Assembly: GCF_008386565.1 (NCBI RefSeq)
Contig: NZ_VUKA01000001.1
Coordinates: 1,054,001-1,118,000 of the forward strand
From: Teichococcus oryzae
Lineage (GTDB): Bacteria; Pseudomonadota; Alphaproteobacteria; Acetobacterales; Acetobacteraceae
Direction of reading: 5' to 3'
DNA length: 64,000 nucleotides
Shown one piece after another: positions 52,372-61,154 of this stretch. A program made the position numbers and the translations under genes. Every line of letters starts with the position of its first letter. The first letter of the stretch is position 1. Below the pieces are notes generated by a model. That model was given only the letters and a program-made list of their open reading frames with translations. It ran no database searches and was not told the DNA's origin.

Positions 52372-53562
52372 TCAGGCGAGCTGGTGCCGCTCCCGCGGGG
52401 CCACGCGCAGCACGCCATAGCCCAGCAGGCCGGATATGATCGAGCCGCACAGGATGCCGAACTTCACCTCCTCCTGAAGAAGCGGCAGGCCGTCAAAGGC
52501 CAGCAGGCCGATGAACAGGCTCATGGTGAAGCCGATGCCGCACAACAGGGCGACGCCAAAGAACTGGCTCCAGCTCGCGCCGGCCGGCAGATCGGCCAGG
52601 CCGCAGCGGATCAGCAGGGTGGAGGCGCCGAACACGCCGATGACCTTGCCCGCCAGCAACCCGACTGCGACGCCCAGCGTCAAAGGTTCCAGCAGCACCT
52701 CCGGTCCGACGCCAGCGAAGGAAACGCCCGCATTGGCGAAGCCGAAGATCGGCACAATAACAAAGGCGACGGGCCAGCTCAGCGCGTGTTCCAGCCGGTG
52801 GAGCGGGCTTTCGTCCGTCCGTGCCTCGGGCGCGCCAGGCGTCGTCGTGATCGGGATGCACAGCGCCAGCAGCACGCCGGCCACCGTCGCATGCACGCCG
52901 GAGCGGAACACGAACAGCCATAGCGCGACGCCGAGCACCATGTAGGGCCACAGGCTGCGCACGCCGAGGCGGTTCATGCCGTACAGCACCGCCACCACCA
53001 GCGCGGCGAGGCCGAGATCCGGCAGGGACAGGCCGGTGGTGTAGAACAGCGCGATGATCACCACGGCGCCCAGGTCGTCGATGATGGCGAGCGCCGCCAG
53101 GAACACCTTCAAGGAAGCCGGGACACGCGGCCCGAGCAGCGACAACACGCCCAGCGCGAAGGCGATGTCGGTGGCGGAAGGGATGGCCCAGCCGCGCAGC
53201 GCCTGCGCATCGCCGGCGTTGAAGGCGATATAGATCAGCGCCGGCGCCGCCATGCCGCCCAGGGCGGCGACGCCCGGCAGCACGCGGCGGCTCCAGGTGG
53301 AAAGCTGGCCATCCAGCATCTCCCGCTTGATCTCCAGCCCCACCATCAGGAAGAAGGCGGCCATCAGCGCGTCATTGATCCAGTGCAGCAGGCTGAGCGG
53401 CCCGAGATAAGCCGCCAGCGCCGCGAAATAGCCGGGGGCCAGGGGCGAGTTGGCCACGACCAGCGCCAGCACCGCCGCCGCCATCAGGACCAGCCCGCCC
53501 GCCGCCTCGTTGTCGAGGAAGTTTCGCAACATGGATCGGATGCGGCCGCCGCCTGCTGTCAT
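52372..53562 (-). CDS. nhaA: Na+/H+ (Li+/H+) antiporter
   Basis: A 396-aa NhaA with 12 helices. The transport Asp pair is present ([15 protein letters not shown], Asp162/Asp163), along with the unwound helix signature [15 protein letters not shown] (Asp132) and the pH-sensing N-terminal residues [13 protein letters not shown]. It exports Na+ or Li+ in exchange for protons across the inner membrane. ATG 53562 has a CAGGAGAAC ribosome-binding site. That site sits at the 3' side of a structured leader that I judge a candidate nhaA-I (Li+) riboswitch, so translation is probably ligand controlled. Confidence 0.95.
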   Translation of the reverse strand: MTAGGGRIRSMLRNFLDNEAAGGLVLMAAAVLALVVANSPLAPGYFAALAAYLGPLSLLHWINDALMAAFFLMVGLEIKREMLDGQLSTWSRRVLPGVAALGGMAAPALIYIAFNAGDAQALRGWAIPSATDIAFALGVLSLLGPRVPASLKVFLAALAIIDDLGAVVIIALFYTTGLSLPDLGLAALVVAVLYGMNRLGVRSLWPYMVLGVALWLFVFRSGVHATVAGVLLALCIPITTTPGAPEARTDESPLHRLEHALSWPVAFVIVPIFGFANAGVSFAGVGPEVLLEPLTLGVAVGLLAGKVIGVFGASTLLIRCGLADLPAGASWSQFFGVALLCGIGFTMSLFIGLLAFDGLPLLQEEVKFGILCGSIISGLLGYGVLRVAPRERHQLA

Positions 53563-53567
53563 GCCAG

Positions 53568-53645
53568 TTCTCCTGATGCCGCCGGGCGGCCAGATGGGTT
53601 CGCGGGTTGAGTTACCGCCTCGGTGCGGGGTTGGCGAGGCGCCTC
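53568..53645 (-). promoter_or_regulatory. Candidate nhaA-I (Li+-sensing) riboswitch
   Basis: The nhaA leader has a 7-bp stem (CGCCTCG/CGAGGCG on the minus strand, plus-strand 53635-53641 and 53616-53622), then an extended single-stranded core with GGTAACTCAACCC and GCGAACCC, then a short stem GCCGC/GCGGC (plus-strand 53578-53590) ending just before the AGGAG ribosome-binding site. Two stems around a conserved-looking core next to the ribosome-binding site of nhaA fit the nhaA-I motif, shown by others to sense Li+. The match is from memory of its layout, not a covariance search. Confidence 0.5.
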
Positions 53646-53700
53646 CGGCTGGTGGAATGCCGATCCGCGTCGCAAGATAGCGGGAGGAATTCTGCCGCTG

Positions 53701-54780
53701 ATGCTGCCGGATGAGGATGGCACGTTGAACTGGGATCAGGACAGGCTGGGGGCGCTGCTGGACGCGCCACCCCTGCCGGTGACGGAGGCCGAGGCGGAAG
53801 CCCTGGCCGAACAGCATTTCGGCCAGCAGGGCCAAGCCGTGCCGCTGGGCGGCGAGCGCGACCGCAACTTTCATCTACGGGCCGGGGATGAGGCCGGCTT
53901 CGTGCTGAAGGTGATCCACCCGGCCGAGGACGCCGCGGTTTCCGCCTTCCACAGCCTGGCGCTGGAGCATCTGGCGCGAAGCGACCCCTCGCTGCCGGTG
54001 CCGCGCCTGCACAGGCCTGTCGCCGGGCCGGGAACCGAGGCGATCTGGCAGCCGGAGGGCCGTCCGGCCTGCCGCCTGCGCCTGCTTGACTACCTCCCCG
54101 GCCGGCCTCTCCACCTGACGGCGCCGGGCCCGGCCCAGCGGCGGGCCGTCGGTGCCTGCTTGGCGCGGCTGGACCTGGCCTTCCAGGGCTTCACCCATCC
54201 CGCCGAGCGCCATCCGCTGATGTGGGACATCCAGCATGCGCTGCGGCTCCGCGGATTCCTGGCGCATCTGCCGCAGGTGGGGGACCGGGGGGTGGCCGCC
54301 GCCATGCTGGACCGTTTCGAGCGCCATGTCCTGCCGGTGCTGCCGCGGCTGCGCATGCAGGTCATCCACAACGACTTCAACCCGCACAACATCCTGGCCG
54401 ACCCGGCGGACGATGCCGCGATCGCTGGGATCATCGATTTCGGCGACATGGTGCGCGCGCCGCTGGTGCAGGACCTCGCGACCGCCTGCGCCTACCAGAT
54501 GCAGCCCGAGGGCCACCCCCTGGCCGCCGCCGCCGAGCTGGCGCAGGCCTTCCACGCCCATTGTCCCTTGCAGCCCGAGGAAATCGCGATCCTGGCCGAC
54601 CTGATCGGCACGCGTCTTACCGTTTCGGTGGCCATCAGCAGCTGGCGCGCGGCGCGGCAGCCGGAAAATGCCAGCTACATCCTGCGCAACTACAACCGCG
54701 CCTTGTCCGGCCTGCGGCGCCTCGGCGTGCTGCCGCGCGACGAAGCGCAACGCTTCCTGAAGGAAAGGCTTGCCGCATGA
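53701..54780 (+). CDS. Phosphotransferase (APH family), hydroxylysine-kinase-like
   Basis: A 359-aa kinase of the aminoglycoside phosphotransferase fold. The catalytic loop is [14 protein letters not shown] (about 222-235, Asp and Asn), followed by the metal-binding DFGD in [22 protein letters not shown]. The N-terminal ATP-binding lobe has [11 protein letters not shown] and [11 protein letters not shown] with the Lys. Because it is coupled (ATGA) to a class III aminotransferase, the pair resembles hydroxylysine kinase plus 5-phosphohydroxylysine phospholyase. True aminoglycoside resistance is unlikely. The substrate remains an inference. Confidence 0.8.
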   Translation: MLPDEDGTLNWDQDRLGALLDAPPLPVTEAEAEALAEQHFGQQGQAVPLGGERDRNFHLRAGDEAGFVLKVIHPAEDAAVSAFHSLALEHLARSDPSLPVPRLHRPVAGPGTEAIWQPEGRPACRLRLLDYLPGRPLHLTAPGPAQRRAVGACLARLDLAFQGFTHPAERHPLMWDIQHALRLRGFLAHLPQVGDRGVAAAMLDRFERHVLPVLPRLRMQVIHNDFNPHNILADPADDAAIAGIIDFGDMVRAPLVQDLATACAYQMQPEGHPLAAAAELAQAFHAHCPLQPEEIAILADLIGTRLTVSVAISSWRAARQPENASYILRNYNRALSGLRRLGVLPRDEAQRFLKERLAA

Positions 54781-56108
54781 GCAGCACCATGATCAACGCC
54801 TTCGACCCGCGCGCCACCAATGGCGTCGCCCTGCGTGAGCAGGCCATGATCGCCCGGCGGCAGAAGCTGCTCGGCCCGGCCTACCGGCTGTTCTACGGCA
54901 ATCCGGTGCATCTGGTGCGCGGGGAAGGGGTGTGGCTCTACGACCCGGATGGCAACCGCTATCTCGACGTCTACAACAACGTCGCCTCGGTCGGGCATTG
55001 CCACCCGCACGTTGTCGCCGCGCTGTCGCGGCAGGCGGCGGTGCTGAACACCCACACGCGCTACCTGAACGACACCATCCTCGACTATGCCGAGAAGCTG
55101 CTGACGTATTTCCCGCCGGAATTGTCGCATGTGATGTTCACTTGCACCGGCAGCGAGGCCAATGACCTCGCCTTCCGCGCCGCATGCTCCTTCACCGGCG
55201 GAACCGGCATGATCGTGACGCGGCTGGCCTATCACGGCGTCACCGTCGCGATCTCGGAGATGTCGCCCTCCCTCGGCGACGGCATCACCCTGGGCAAGCA
55301 TGTGCGCACCGTGCCGGCGCCGGACCTGTACCGTTCCGGCGGGGAGGATGTGGGGACGGCGATGGCACGGCATGTCCGTGCCGCCATCGAGGACATGCAG
55401 GCGCATGGCATCCGGCCGGCGGCGCTGCTGGTGGACACCATCTTCTCCTCGGATGGCGTGTTCTCCGATCCGGCCGGTTTCCTGGCGCCCGCCGTCGCCG
55501 CCATCCGCGAAGCGGGCGGGTTGTTCATCGCCGATGAGGTGCAGCCAGGCTTCGGCCGCACGGGCGAGGGGATGTGGGGCTTCACCCGGCACGGTCTGGT
55601 GCCGGACATGGTGACCATGGGCAAGCCGATGGGGAACGGCCACCCGATCGCCGGCATGGTCGCCAAGCCCGAGATCCTGGAGCGCTTCGGCAGCCGCACC
55701 CGCTACTTCAACACCTTTGGCGGCAATCCCGTGTCCTGCGCCGTGGGGCAGGCGGTGCTGGAGGTGATCGAGCAGGAAGGGCTGGTCGCCAATGCACGGG
55801 AAACCGGCGCCTATCTGCGCGCCGGGTTCGAGGCGCTGGCCCAGCGCTTCCCGATCATCGGCGATGTGCGGGGAGCCGGCCTGTTTGTCGGCGTCGAACT
55901 GGTCACCGACCGTGACCGCAAGATCCCGGCCACCGCCGAGACGGCACGCCTGGTGAACGGGTTGCGGGAACGGCGGGTGCTGATCAGCGCGGCCGGGCCA
56001 CATGCCAATGTGCTGAAGATCCGGCCGCCCTTGGTGTTCCAACAGGAACATGCCGACCTGTTCCTGGATGCCGTGGCGGCCGAGCTGGAAGCGATGACGA
56101 TTGGCTGA
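54777..56108 (+). CDS. Class III aminotransferase, probable amino-phospho-lyase type
   Basis: A 443-aa PLP enzyme. Cofactor elements are CTGSEANDLAFRAA (about 124-137), AYHGVTVAISEMSPS, IADEVQPGFGRTGEGMWGF, and VTMGKPMGNGHPIAG with the Schiff-base Lys. The start [16 protein letters not shown] and RLFYGNPVHLVRGEGVWLYDPDGNRYLDVYNNVASVGHCHP segments (separate blocks) are those of the ethanolamine-phosphate/5-phosphohydroxylysine phospho-lyase group. Its ATG overlaps the upstream kinase stop, so the kinase would phosphorylate a hydroxyl-amine and this enzyme would eliminate phosphate and ammonia. Ordinary transamination is the alternative. Confidence 0.8.
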   Translation: MSSTMINAFDPRATNGVALREQAMIARRQKLLGPAYRLFYGNPVHLVRGEGVWLYDPDGNRYLDVYNNVASVGHCHPHVVAALSRQAAVLNTHTRYLNDTILDYAEKLLTYFPPELSHVMFTCTGSEANDLAFRAACSFTGGTGMIVTRLAYHGVTVAISEMSPSLGDGITLGKHVRTVPAPDLYRSGGEDVGTAMARHVRAAIEDMQAHGIRPAALLVDTIFSSDGVFSDPAGFLAPAVAAIREAGGLFIADEVQPGFGRTGEGMWGFTRHGLVPDMVTMGKPMGNGHPIAGMVAKPEILERFGSRTRYFNTFGGNPVSCAVGQAVLEVIEQEGLVANARETGAYLRAGFEALAQRFPIIGDVRGAGLFVGVELVTDRDRKIPATAETARLVNGLRERRVLISAAGPHANVLKIRPPLVFQQEHADLFLDAVAAELEAMTIG

Positions 56109-56181
56109 AGGCTGAGGGCGGCCATCACCCACGGGCCGCTTTCACATTTTGTTCCCGGCCGCGCAGAACACTTGTGTTGAT

Positions 56182-56196
56182 GTTCTGTTTATGTTC
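56182..56196 (+). promoter_or_regulatory. LexA-like SOS box (GTTC-N7-GTTC)
   Basis: GTTC at 56182-56185 and GTTC at 56193-56196 with a 7-base spacer match the alphaproteobacterial LexA box exactly, inside a local AT-rich patch that also includes AGAACA...TGTTCT arms (56165-56186). One such match is expected by chance in a window of this size, so its intergenic position upstream of a small membrane-protein frame is the main support. Confidence 0.4.
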
Positions 56197-56206
56197 GCAT
56201 GTGGCC

Positions 56207-56464
56207 ATGCCGATGCCGTTCCCGACCTCCTGCGCTCCGGCCACCTGGGCCACCCCGTATCCCCCGGGGAGCTCCCCCGACAGGTGCGACCCTCGGGGCG
56301 TGCCTCGCCTGGAGCGGCATGGCAGGGCGCGGGCAGGGGATGTTCCCCTGTCCGCGTCACTCCCCCGTCTTTGGGCCTTGGCGAGGGAGCTGATGCTGGG
56401 GGCGGTGCTGGGCATCCTGGGCGGTTGGGTCGCGGGCCATCTGGCGTTCTGGCTGCTAGGCTGA
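56207..56464 (+). CDS. Possible small membrane protein after a LexA-like box
   Basis: An 85-codon frame from ATG 56207. The first ~55 residues are Pro/Arg-rich and unconvincing, but the end is a clean single transmembrane helix (ELMLGAVLGILGGWVAGHLAFW, about 62-83, here given in part). No ribosome-binding site is seen at 56207; a shorter product beginning near MLGAVLGILGG (56393) is possible. Single-helix SOS-induced division inhibitors (SidA, DidA) are known in Caulobacter. This is only a candidate; the other possibility is that the region is non-coding. Confidence 0.3.
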   Translation: MPMPFPTSCAPATWATPYPPGSSPDRCDPRGVPRLERHGRARAGDVPLSASLPRLWALARELMLGAVLGILGGWVAGHLAFWLLG

Positions 56465-56577
56465 TCGTTTACCGGATGGCATTGGGGAGATGCCGCAATG
56501 CAAAGGGTGGATGTGCAGCCCCTCGGCCCTGGCCTATTTTATCCTCCGCCATATGGCTGCGATGAACGGTGTTCCGG

Positions 56578-57279
56578 TTAGACTGACAGGAACTTCGCCC
56601 GCAATTCCGCGTCCCGCATCAGCTCGGCCATGGGGCCGGTGTGGCGAACCGAGCCGGATTCCAGCACCACCGCCTGATCCGCAACGGCAGCGGCGAAGCC
56701 CAGATTCTGTTCCGACAGCAGGATCGACAAGCCTTCGGCCTTCAGCTTGGCAACGGCCACCGCCATGCGTTCCACCACCACCGGGGCCAGGCCTTCGGAA
56801 GGCTCGTCCAGCAGCAGCAGGGTCGGGTTGCCCATCAGCGTGCGGGCAATGGCGAGCATCTGCTGCTCGCCGCCGCTCATCCGGCTGGCGGCGCGCTGCC
56901 GCATGGTGGCGAGCGCCGGGAACAGGGCGAAGATGCGATCCGCCGACCAGGGCTGCAATCCCGCGCGGGGCGGGCGGCGGCCGACCTCCAGGTTTTCCGA
57001 CACGGTCAAGCCGGCAAAGATCCGCCGTTCCTCCGGCACATAGCCGAGTCCCAAGCGGGCGATGGCATGGGGCGGCTGCCCCGCCAATTCCCGCTCATCC
57101 AGCAGGACCGCGCCCGCGCTGGGCGGCACCAGGCCCATGATAGCCTTCATGGTGGTGCTCTTGCCGGCGCCATTACGGCCGAGCAGGCACAGCACTTCGC
57201 CCTTCGCCAGCGCCAGCGAAACGCCGTGCAGGATATGCGCGCGGCCGTAATGCGCGTGCAGCCCTTCGACCCGCAGCAT
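56578..57279 (-). CDS. livF: Branched-chain amino acid ABC transporter ATP-binding protein
   Basis: A 233-aa ATPase. Walker A LLGRNGAGKSTTMKAI (about 32-47), Q-loop, LGYVPEERRIFAGLTVSENL, signature MSGGEQQMLAIARTLMGNP, Walker B LLLLDEPSEGLAPVV and the H-loop/switch with LLSEQN, the LivF-specific form. It drives the LivHM permease with LivG. Last gene of a leftward operon; its ATG overlaps the livG stop (TGATG). Confidence 0.95.
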   Translation of the reverse strand: MLRVEGLHAHYGRAHILHGVSLALAKGEVLCLLGRNGAGKSTTMKAIMGLVPPSAGAVLLDERELAGQPPHAIARLGLGYVPEERRIFAGLTVSENLEVGRRPPRAGLQPWSADRIFALFPALATMRQRAASRMSGGEQQMLAIARTLMGNPTLLLLDEPSEGLAPVVVERMAVAVAKLKAEGLSILLSEQNLGFAAAVADQAVVLESGSVRHTGPMAELMRDAELRAKFLSV

Positions 57280-58028
57280 CAGTCCGCCATTCCTCCCAGA
57301 TAGATCTGCCGGACCAGCGGGTTGGCCCGCACCGCCGCCGGGGCGCCGCCCGCGACCAGCCGCCCGCGGTCCAGCACCAGCACCCGGTCGGCATGGTTGA
57401 ACACCACGTCCATGTCATGCTCGGTGAACAGCACGGCGATGCCGGCGGCGCGCGCAATGGCGGCGGTCTGCGACATCAGGGCCAGCCGCCCCGCCGGAGC
57501 CATGCCCGCTGTCGGCTCATCCATCAGCAGGAGGCGCGGCCGGTTGGCCAGCGCCATGGCCAGTTCCAGCCGCTTCAGGTCGCCATAGGCGAGGATGCCG
57601 CAGGGACGATCCGCCTGATCGGCCATGCCGACCCGCTCCAGCAGCTCCTCCGCCTCCCGCGTCATCAGTCCCGCGGCCGGCTGCCACAGCCCCAGAAGCC
57701 GCCGTGCATGGGACAGCAGCGCCATCCGCACATTGTCCAGCACGGTCAGGGAGCCGAAGGTGGCGGTAACCTGGAAGGTCCGCCCGACCCCCTGGCGCCA
57801 GATGGCGCGTGGCGCCCAGCCGGTGATGTCGCGGCCGCCCAGGCGGACCGTTCCGGCATCAGGGCGCAACTGGCCGTTCAGCATGTTGAAGCAGGTGCTC
57901 TTGCCGGCGCCATTGGGGCCGATCAGGGCCAGCATCTCACCCGGCGCCAGCTCGAAGGACACGCCGTCCACAGCACGGTTGCCGCCCCAGGCCTTCACCA
58001 AGCCTTGCGCCTGCAACACCGGGGTCAT
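57279..58028 (-). CDS. livG: Branched-chain amino acid ABC transporter ATP-binding protein
   Basis: A 249-aa ATPase. Walker A IGPNGAGKSTCFNML (about 36-50), the LivG-type GVGRTFQVTATFGSLTVLDNV Q-loop region, a signature-like ILAYGDLKRLELAMALA in place of LSGGQ (normal for LivG), Walker B LLLMDEPTAGMAP and LFTEHDMDVVFNHADRV with the switch His. ATG 58028 overlaps the end of the permease gene by 4 bases. Pairs with LivF to energise the fused LivHM permease. Confidence 0.95.
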   Translation of the reverse strand: MTPVLQAQGLVKAWGGNRAVDGVSFELAPGEMLALIGPNGAGKSTCFNMLNGQLRPDAGTVRLGGRDITGWAPRAIWRQGVGRTFQVTATFGSLTVLDNVRMALLSHARRLLGLWQPAAGLMTREAEELLERVGMADQADRPCGILAYGDLKRLELAMALANRPRLLLMDEPTAGMAPAGRLALMSQTAAIARAAGIAVLFTEHDMDVVFNHADRVLVLDRGRLVAGGAPAAVRANPLVRQIYLGGMAD

Positions 58029-59869
58029 GCGCCGCGCCGCCTTTGCAGGGCACCGGCCAGGCCGGACGGAAAGAACAGCACCAGGGCCAGGATCACCAGC
58101 CCAAGGACCAGCCGCCACAGATCGGTCAGCCGCGCCAGCTGCTCCTGCAGCCCGGCATAGGCGATGGCGCCCAGCACCGGGCCGGACAATGTCTGCACGC
58201 CGCCCAGCAGCACCATCAGCAGGGCATCCACGCTGCGCGGAATATCGAGCGAGGACGGGAACACGCTGCCCTTGCCATAGGCGAAGAGCGACCCCGCGAC
58301 GCCGGCCGCCGCCGCCGCCAGGGCGAAGGCCAGCCAGCGGATGCGAAAGGCGTCGATGCCGATGGCCTCGGCCCGCAGCGGTGAATCGCGCTGGGCCCGC
58401 AAGGCCATGCCGAACGGCGCATGGATGGCGCGCCGCAGCAGCCACACGCCAAGGCCGCACAAGGCCAGGGACAGGTACCAGAAGGCCAGCCGCCCACGCG
58501 CCCATTCGCTTGGCCACACGCCAAGGATGCCATTGTCGCCGCCCGTGACCTCGATCCACTGGAAAGCCAGGCTCCAGGCGATCTGCGCGAAGGCCAGGGT
58601 CAGCATGGCGGAATAAACGCCGGAAAGGCGCACGCAGAACCAGCCAAAGGCCAGCCCGACCAGCCCGGCGAAGAAGGGCGCGGCGATCAGCCCCGCCTCC
58701 ATCGGCGCCGCGAGGTGGCGCGCCAGAAGGGCGGCGGCATAGGCGCCGGCGCCGAAATAGGCGGCGTGGCCGAAGCTCGCCATGCCGCCCGGCCCCATGA
58801 TGAAGTGCAGGGAGGCGGCGAACAGCACCAGCGCGGCGAAGTCGGCGAGCAGGATCAGCGGGTATTCGCCCAGGAAGGGCGGCAAGGCCAGCAGAAGGGC
58901 CAGCGCCGCCCAGCCCAGGCCGCGCAGCCAGCGCGGGGCAGGTCCCGGAAGCGGCTGCCCGGCCTCGGAAGCGGGCGGCGCGCCTTCCGGCTCGCGCCCG
59001 AGCAGCCCGTGCGGCCGCAGCACCAGCACCACGGCCATCACCAGGAACACCAGCACCAGGGTGATGCGCGGAAAGGCCAGGATGCCGAAGGCGTGCAATT
59101 CGCTAATCAGCAGCGCCGCCAGGAAGGCACCGGGCAGGCTGCCGAGGCCACCCACCACCACCACCACGAAGACCTGGACGATGATGGCCATGTCCATGTG
59201 GATGGTCACCGCCTCGCGCGGCAACTGCAACGCGCCGCCCAGCCCGGCCAGGGCGGAGCCCAGGAAGAACACGCCGGTGAACAACAGCCGCTGGTCCACG
59301 CCGAGGGCGGCCACCATTTCCCGGTCCTGGGTGGCGGCGCGCAGCAGGATGCCGAAGCGGGTGCGGTGGAACAGCAGCCACAGCAATCCCAGCATCACCG
59401 GTCCGATGGCGATCAGGAACAATTCGTAGCGCGGGAAGCGCAGCCCCAGGATCTCCACGGCGCCGCGCAGCAGCGGCGCCCTGGGGCCGAACTTGTCATC
59501 GGGACCCCAGAACAGCAGCACGAGATCCTGCACCACCAGCACCAGGGCAAAGGTGGCGAGAAGCTGAAACAGTTCCGGCGCGCGGTAGATGCGGCGCAGG
59601 ATGGTCATCTCGGCCAGGGCGCCGATCAGCCCGATGGCCAGCGCGGCCAGCAGGATGCCGCCCCAGAAGCCCCAGAAGCCGCCCAGCCCGGCCAGGGGAC
59701 CATGGCTGACCAGGGTCCAGGCCAGATAGGCGCCCAGCATGTAGAAGCTGCCATGGGCGAAGTTGACGATGCGGCTGACGCCAAAGATCACCGTCAGCCC
59801 GGACGCGACCAGAAACAGCGAGGAAGCGCTGGCGAGGCCGTTCAGCGCCTGGATGACCAGCGTGTCCAA
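58025..59869 (-). CDS. Branched-chain amino acid ABC transporter permease, LivH-LivM fusion
   Basis: A 614-aa membrane protein combining two permease modules. The first (about 1-290) is LivH-like: MDTLVIQALNGLASASSLFL, VSRIVNFAHGSFYMLGAYLA, LRAATQDREMVAALGVDQRLL. After a Gly/Pro-rich linker (about 297-320) a LivM-like module follows: GPGGMASFGHAAYFGAGAYAAALL, RAQRDSPLRAEAIGIDAFRIRWLAFALAA and GGVQTLSGPVLGA. It forms the whole channel from one polypeptide. TTG 59869 is chosen because LivH proteins start MDTLxIQLLNGLA; ATG 59914 would extend it into the binding-protein gene. Confidence 0.9.
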   Translation of the reverse strand: MDTLVIQALNGLASASSLFLVASGLTVIFGVSRIVNFAHGSFYMLGAYLAWTLVSHGPLAGLGGFWGFWGGILLAALAIGLIGALAEMTILRRIYRAPELFQLLATFALVLVVQDLVLLFWGPDDKFGPRAPLLRGAVEILGLRFPRYELFLIAIGPVMLGLLWLLFHRTRFGILLRAATQDREMVAALGVDQRLLFTGVFFLGSALAGLGGALQLPREAVTIHMDMAIIVQVFVVVVVGGLGSLPGAFLAALLISELHAFGILAFPRITLVLVFLVMAVVLVLRPHGLLGREPEGAPPASEAGQPLPGPAPRWLRGLGWAALALLLALPPFLGEYPLILLADFAALVLFAASLHFIMGPGGMASFGHAAYFGAGAYAAALLARHLAAPMEAGLIAAPFFAGLVGLAFGWFCVRLSGVYSAMLTLAFAQIAWSLAFQWIEVTGGDNGILGVWPSEWARGRLAFWYLSLALCGLGVWLLRRAIHAPFGMALRAQRDSPLRAEAIGIDAFRIRWLAFALAAAAAGVAGSLFAYGKGSVFPSSLDIPRSVDALLMVLLGGVQTLSGPVLGAIAYAGLQEQLARLTDLWRLVLGLVILALVLFFPSGLAGALQRRRGA

Positions 59870-59876
59870 GGCCGGA

Positions 59877-61115
59877 TCAGCCCGGCTGCGGACGCCAGCG
59901 CCGCACCTGCTCATCCGGCGGCAGGTAGTTCGCTCCGTCGGCGTAGCGCCAGTCCACCATCACGCCGGTGCGGCCCTGCAACCTGGTCCGGCCGACAAAG
60001 GCGCCCAGCGTCGCCTGGTGGTCCAGCGCCCGGAACTCGACCTCCCCCGTGCCATAGCCGGTCTGGTAGCGGAGGCCCTTGAAACCCGCGACCATTGCCT
60101 CGGTATCGGTGCTGCCGACCTTGCGCAGCATGGTCGCGATGGCCAGCGCCGTGTCATAGCCCACGATGGAGCCGCAACGCGGCAATTCGCCGAAGCGGGC
60201 GCGGTAGGCATCGCGCAGGGCGATGTGGACGGGGTTGTTCAGCGCGTCGCGCGGATAGCCGGTGACGATCCATCCATCCGGGCATTCCTCGCCGAGGGGT
60301 TCCAGATACTCCGGCTCGCCGGTCAGCATGGAGGCCACAACGCGGTTCTCGAACAATCCGCGCGTGTTTCCTTGCCGAACAAAGTTCAGCAGGTCGGTGC
60401 TGAAGGTCACGTTGAAGATGCCTTCCGGCCGCAGCCGTTCCAGTGCCTGGACCGTGGCGCCGGCATCAATGCGGCCGAGGGCGGGAAACTGCTCTCCGAC
60501 GAACTCGACATCCGGCCGAGCCTTGGCCAGCAACTCCTTGAACCAGCGGACAGCGGACTGGCCATATTCGTAGTTGGGCGCGATGGTTGCCCAGCGCTTG
60601 GCGGGCAGCTTCGCCGCTTCCTCCACCAGCATGGCGGCCTGCATGTAGGTGCTGGGCCGCAGGCGGAAGGTGTAGTGGTTGCCCTTGGACCAGACCAGCG
60701 CATCCGTCAAAGGTTCAGAAGCGACATAGAGGACCTTGTTCTGCAACGCGAAATCGCCAAGGGCCAGGCCCACATGGGACAGGTATCCGCCGCCCAGCAG
60801 CGCCACCCGTTCGGAGGCAACCAGTTCCCCCGCGATGCGCACGGCGTCTTCCGGCCGTCCGGCATCGTCCCGGAACAAGGTTTCCAGCGGGCGGCCATGG
60901 ATGCCGCCCTCGGCGTTAACGCGCTCCTGCGCCAGGAGCCAGCCATTGCGGTAAGGGCCCAGAAAGGCGGGCTGCGCCGTGTAGGAGTTGATCTCGCCGA
61001 TCCGGATCGGCGCCGTTCCCTGCGCCCTCAGCATGGCGGGCGCGGCAAGCCCCAGCGCCGTGCCGGTCAGCAATCCCCGCCGGCCGAGACGGAAGGATGG
61101 GTTGCGCAGGTCCAT
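59877..61115 (-). CDS. Branched-chain amino acid-type ABC transporter binding protein
   Basis: A 412-aa periplasmic binding protein (type 1 fold, LivJ/LivK group). Twin-arginine-like signal LGRRGLLTGTALGLAAPA (about 10-27). Mature sequence begins IRIGEINSYTAQPAFLGPYRNGW with typical LivK spacing; VYVASEP-like LYVASEPLTDALVW, WATIAPNYEYGQSAVRWFKELL and SIVGYDTALAIATMLRK follow. Amino acids or short organic amides are possible ligands. It directly precedes the fused permease and follows an aminotransferase, suggesting uptake and transamination of one compound. Confidence 0.88.
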   Translation of the reverse strand: MDLRNPSFRLGRRGLLTGTALGLAAPAMLRAQGTAPIRIGEINSYTAQPAFLGPYRNGWLLAQERVNAEGGIHGRPLETLFRDDAGRPEDAVRIAGELVASERVALLGGGYLSHVGLALGDFALQNKVLYVASEPLTDALVWSKGNHYTFRLRPSTYMQAAMLVEEAAKLPAKRWATIAPNYEYGQSAVRWFKELLAKARPDVEFVGEQFPALGRIDAGATVQALERLRPEGIFNVTFSTDLLNFVRQGNTRGLFENRVVASMLTGEPEYLEPLGEECPDGWIVTGYPRDALNNPVHIALRDAYRARFGELPRCGSIVGYDTALAIATMLRKVGSTDTEAMVAGFKGLRYQTGYGTGEVEFRALDHQATLGAFVGRTRLQGRTGVMVDWRYADGANYLPPDEQVRRWRPQPG

Positions 61116-61154
61116 GGCGAAGCAGTCCTTTTCTGGGTCGTCGGCAAGCTGTGC

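Noticed and set aside
56125-56415. 96-codon minus-strand frame opposite the LexA-like box region
   Set aside because: No ribosome-binding site, no hydrophobic or family-like segment; composition typical of antisense shadow.
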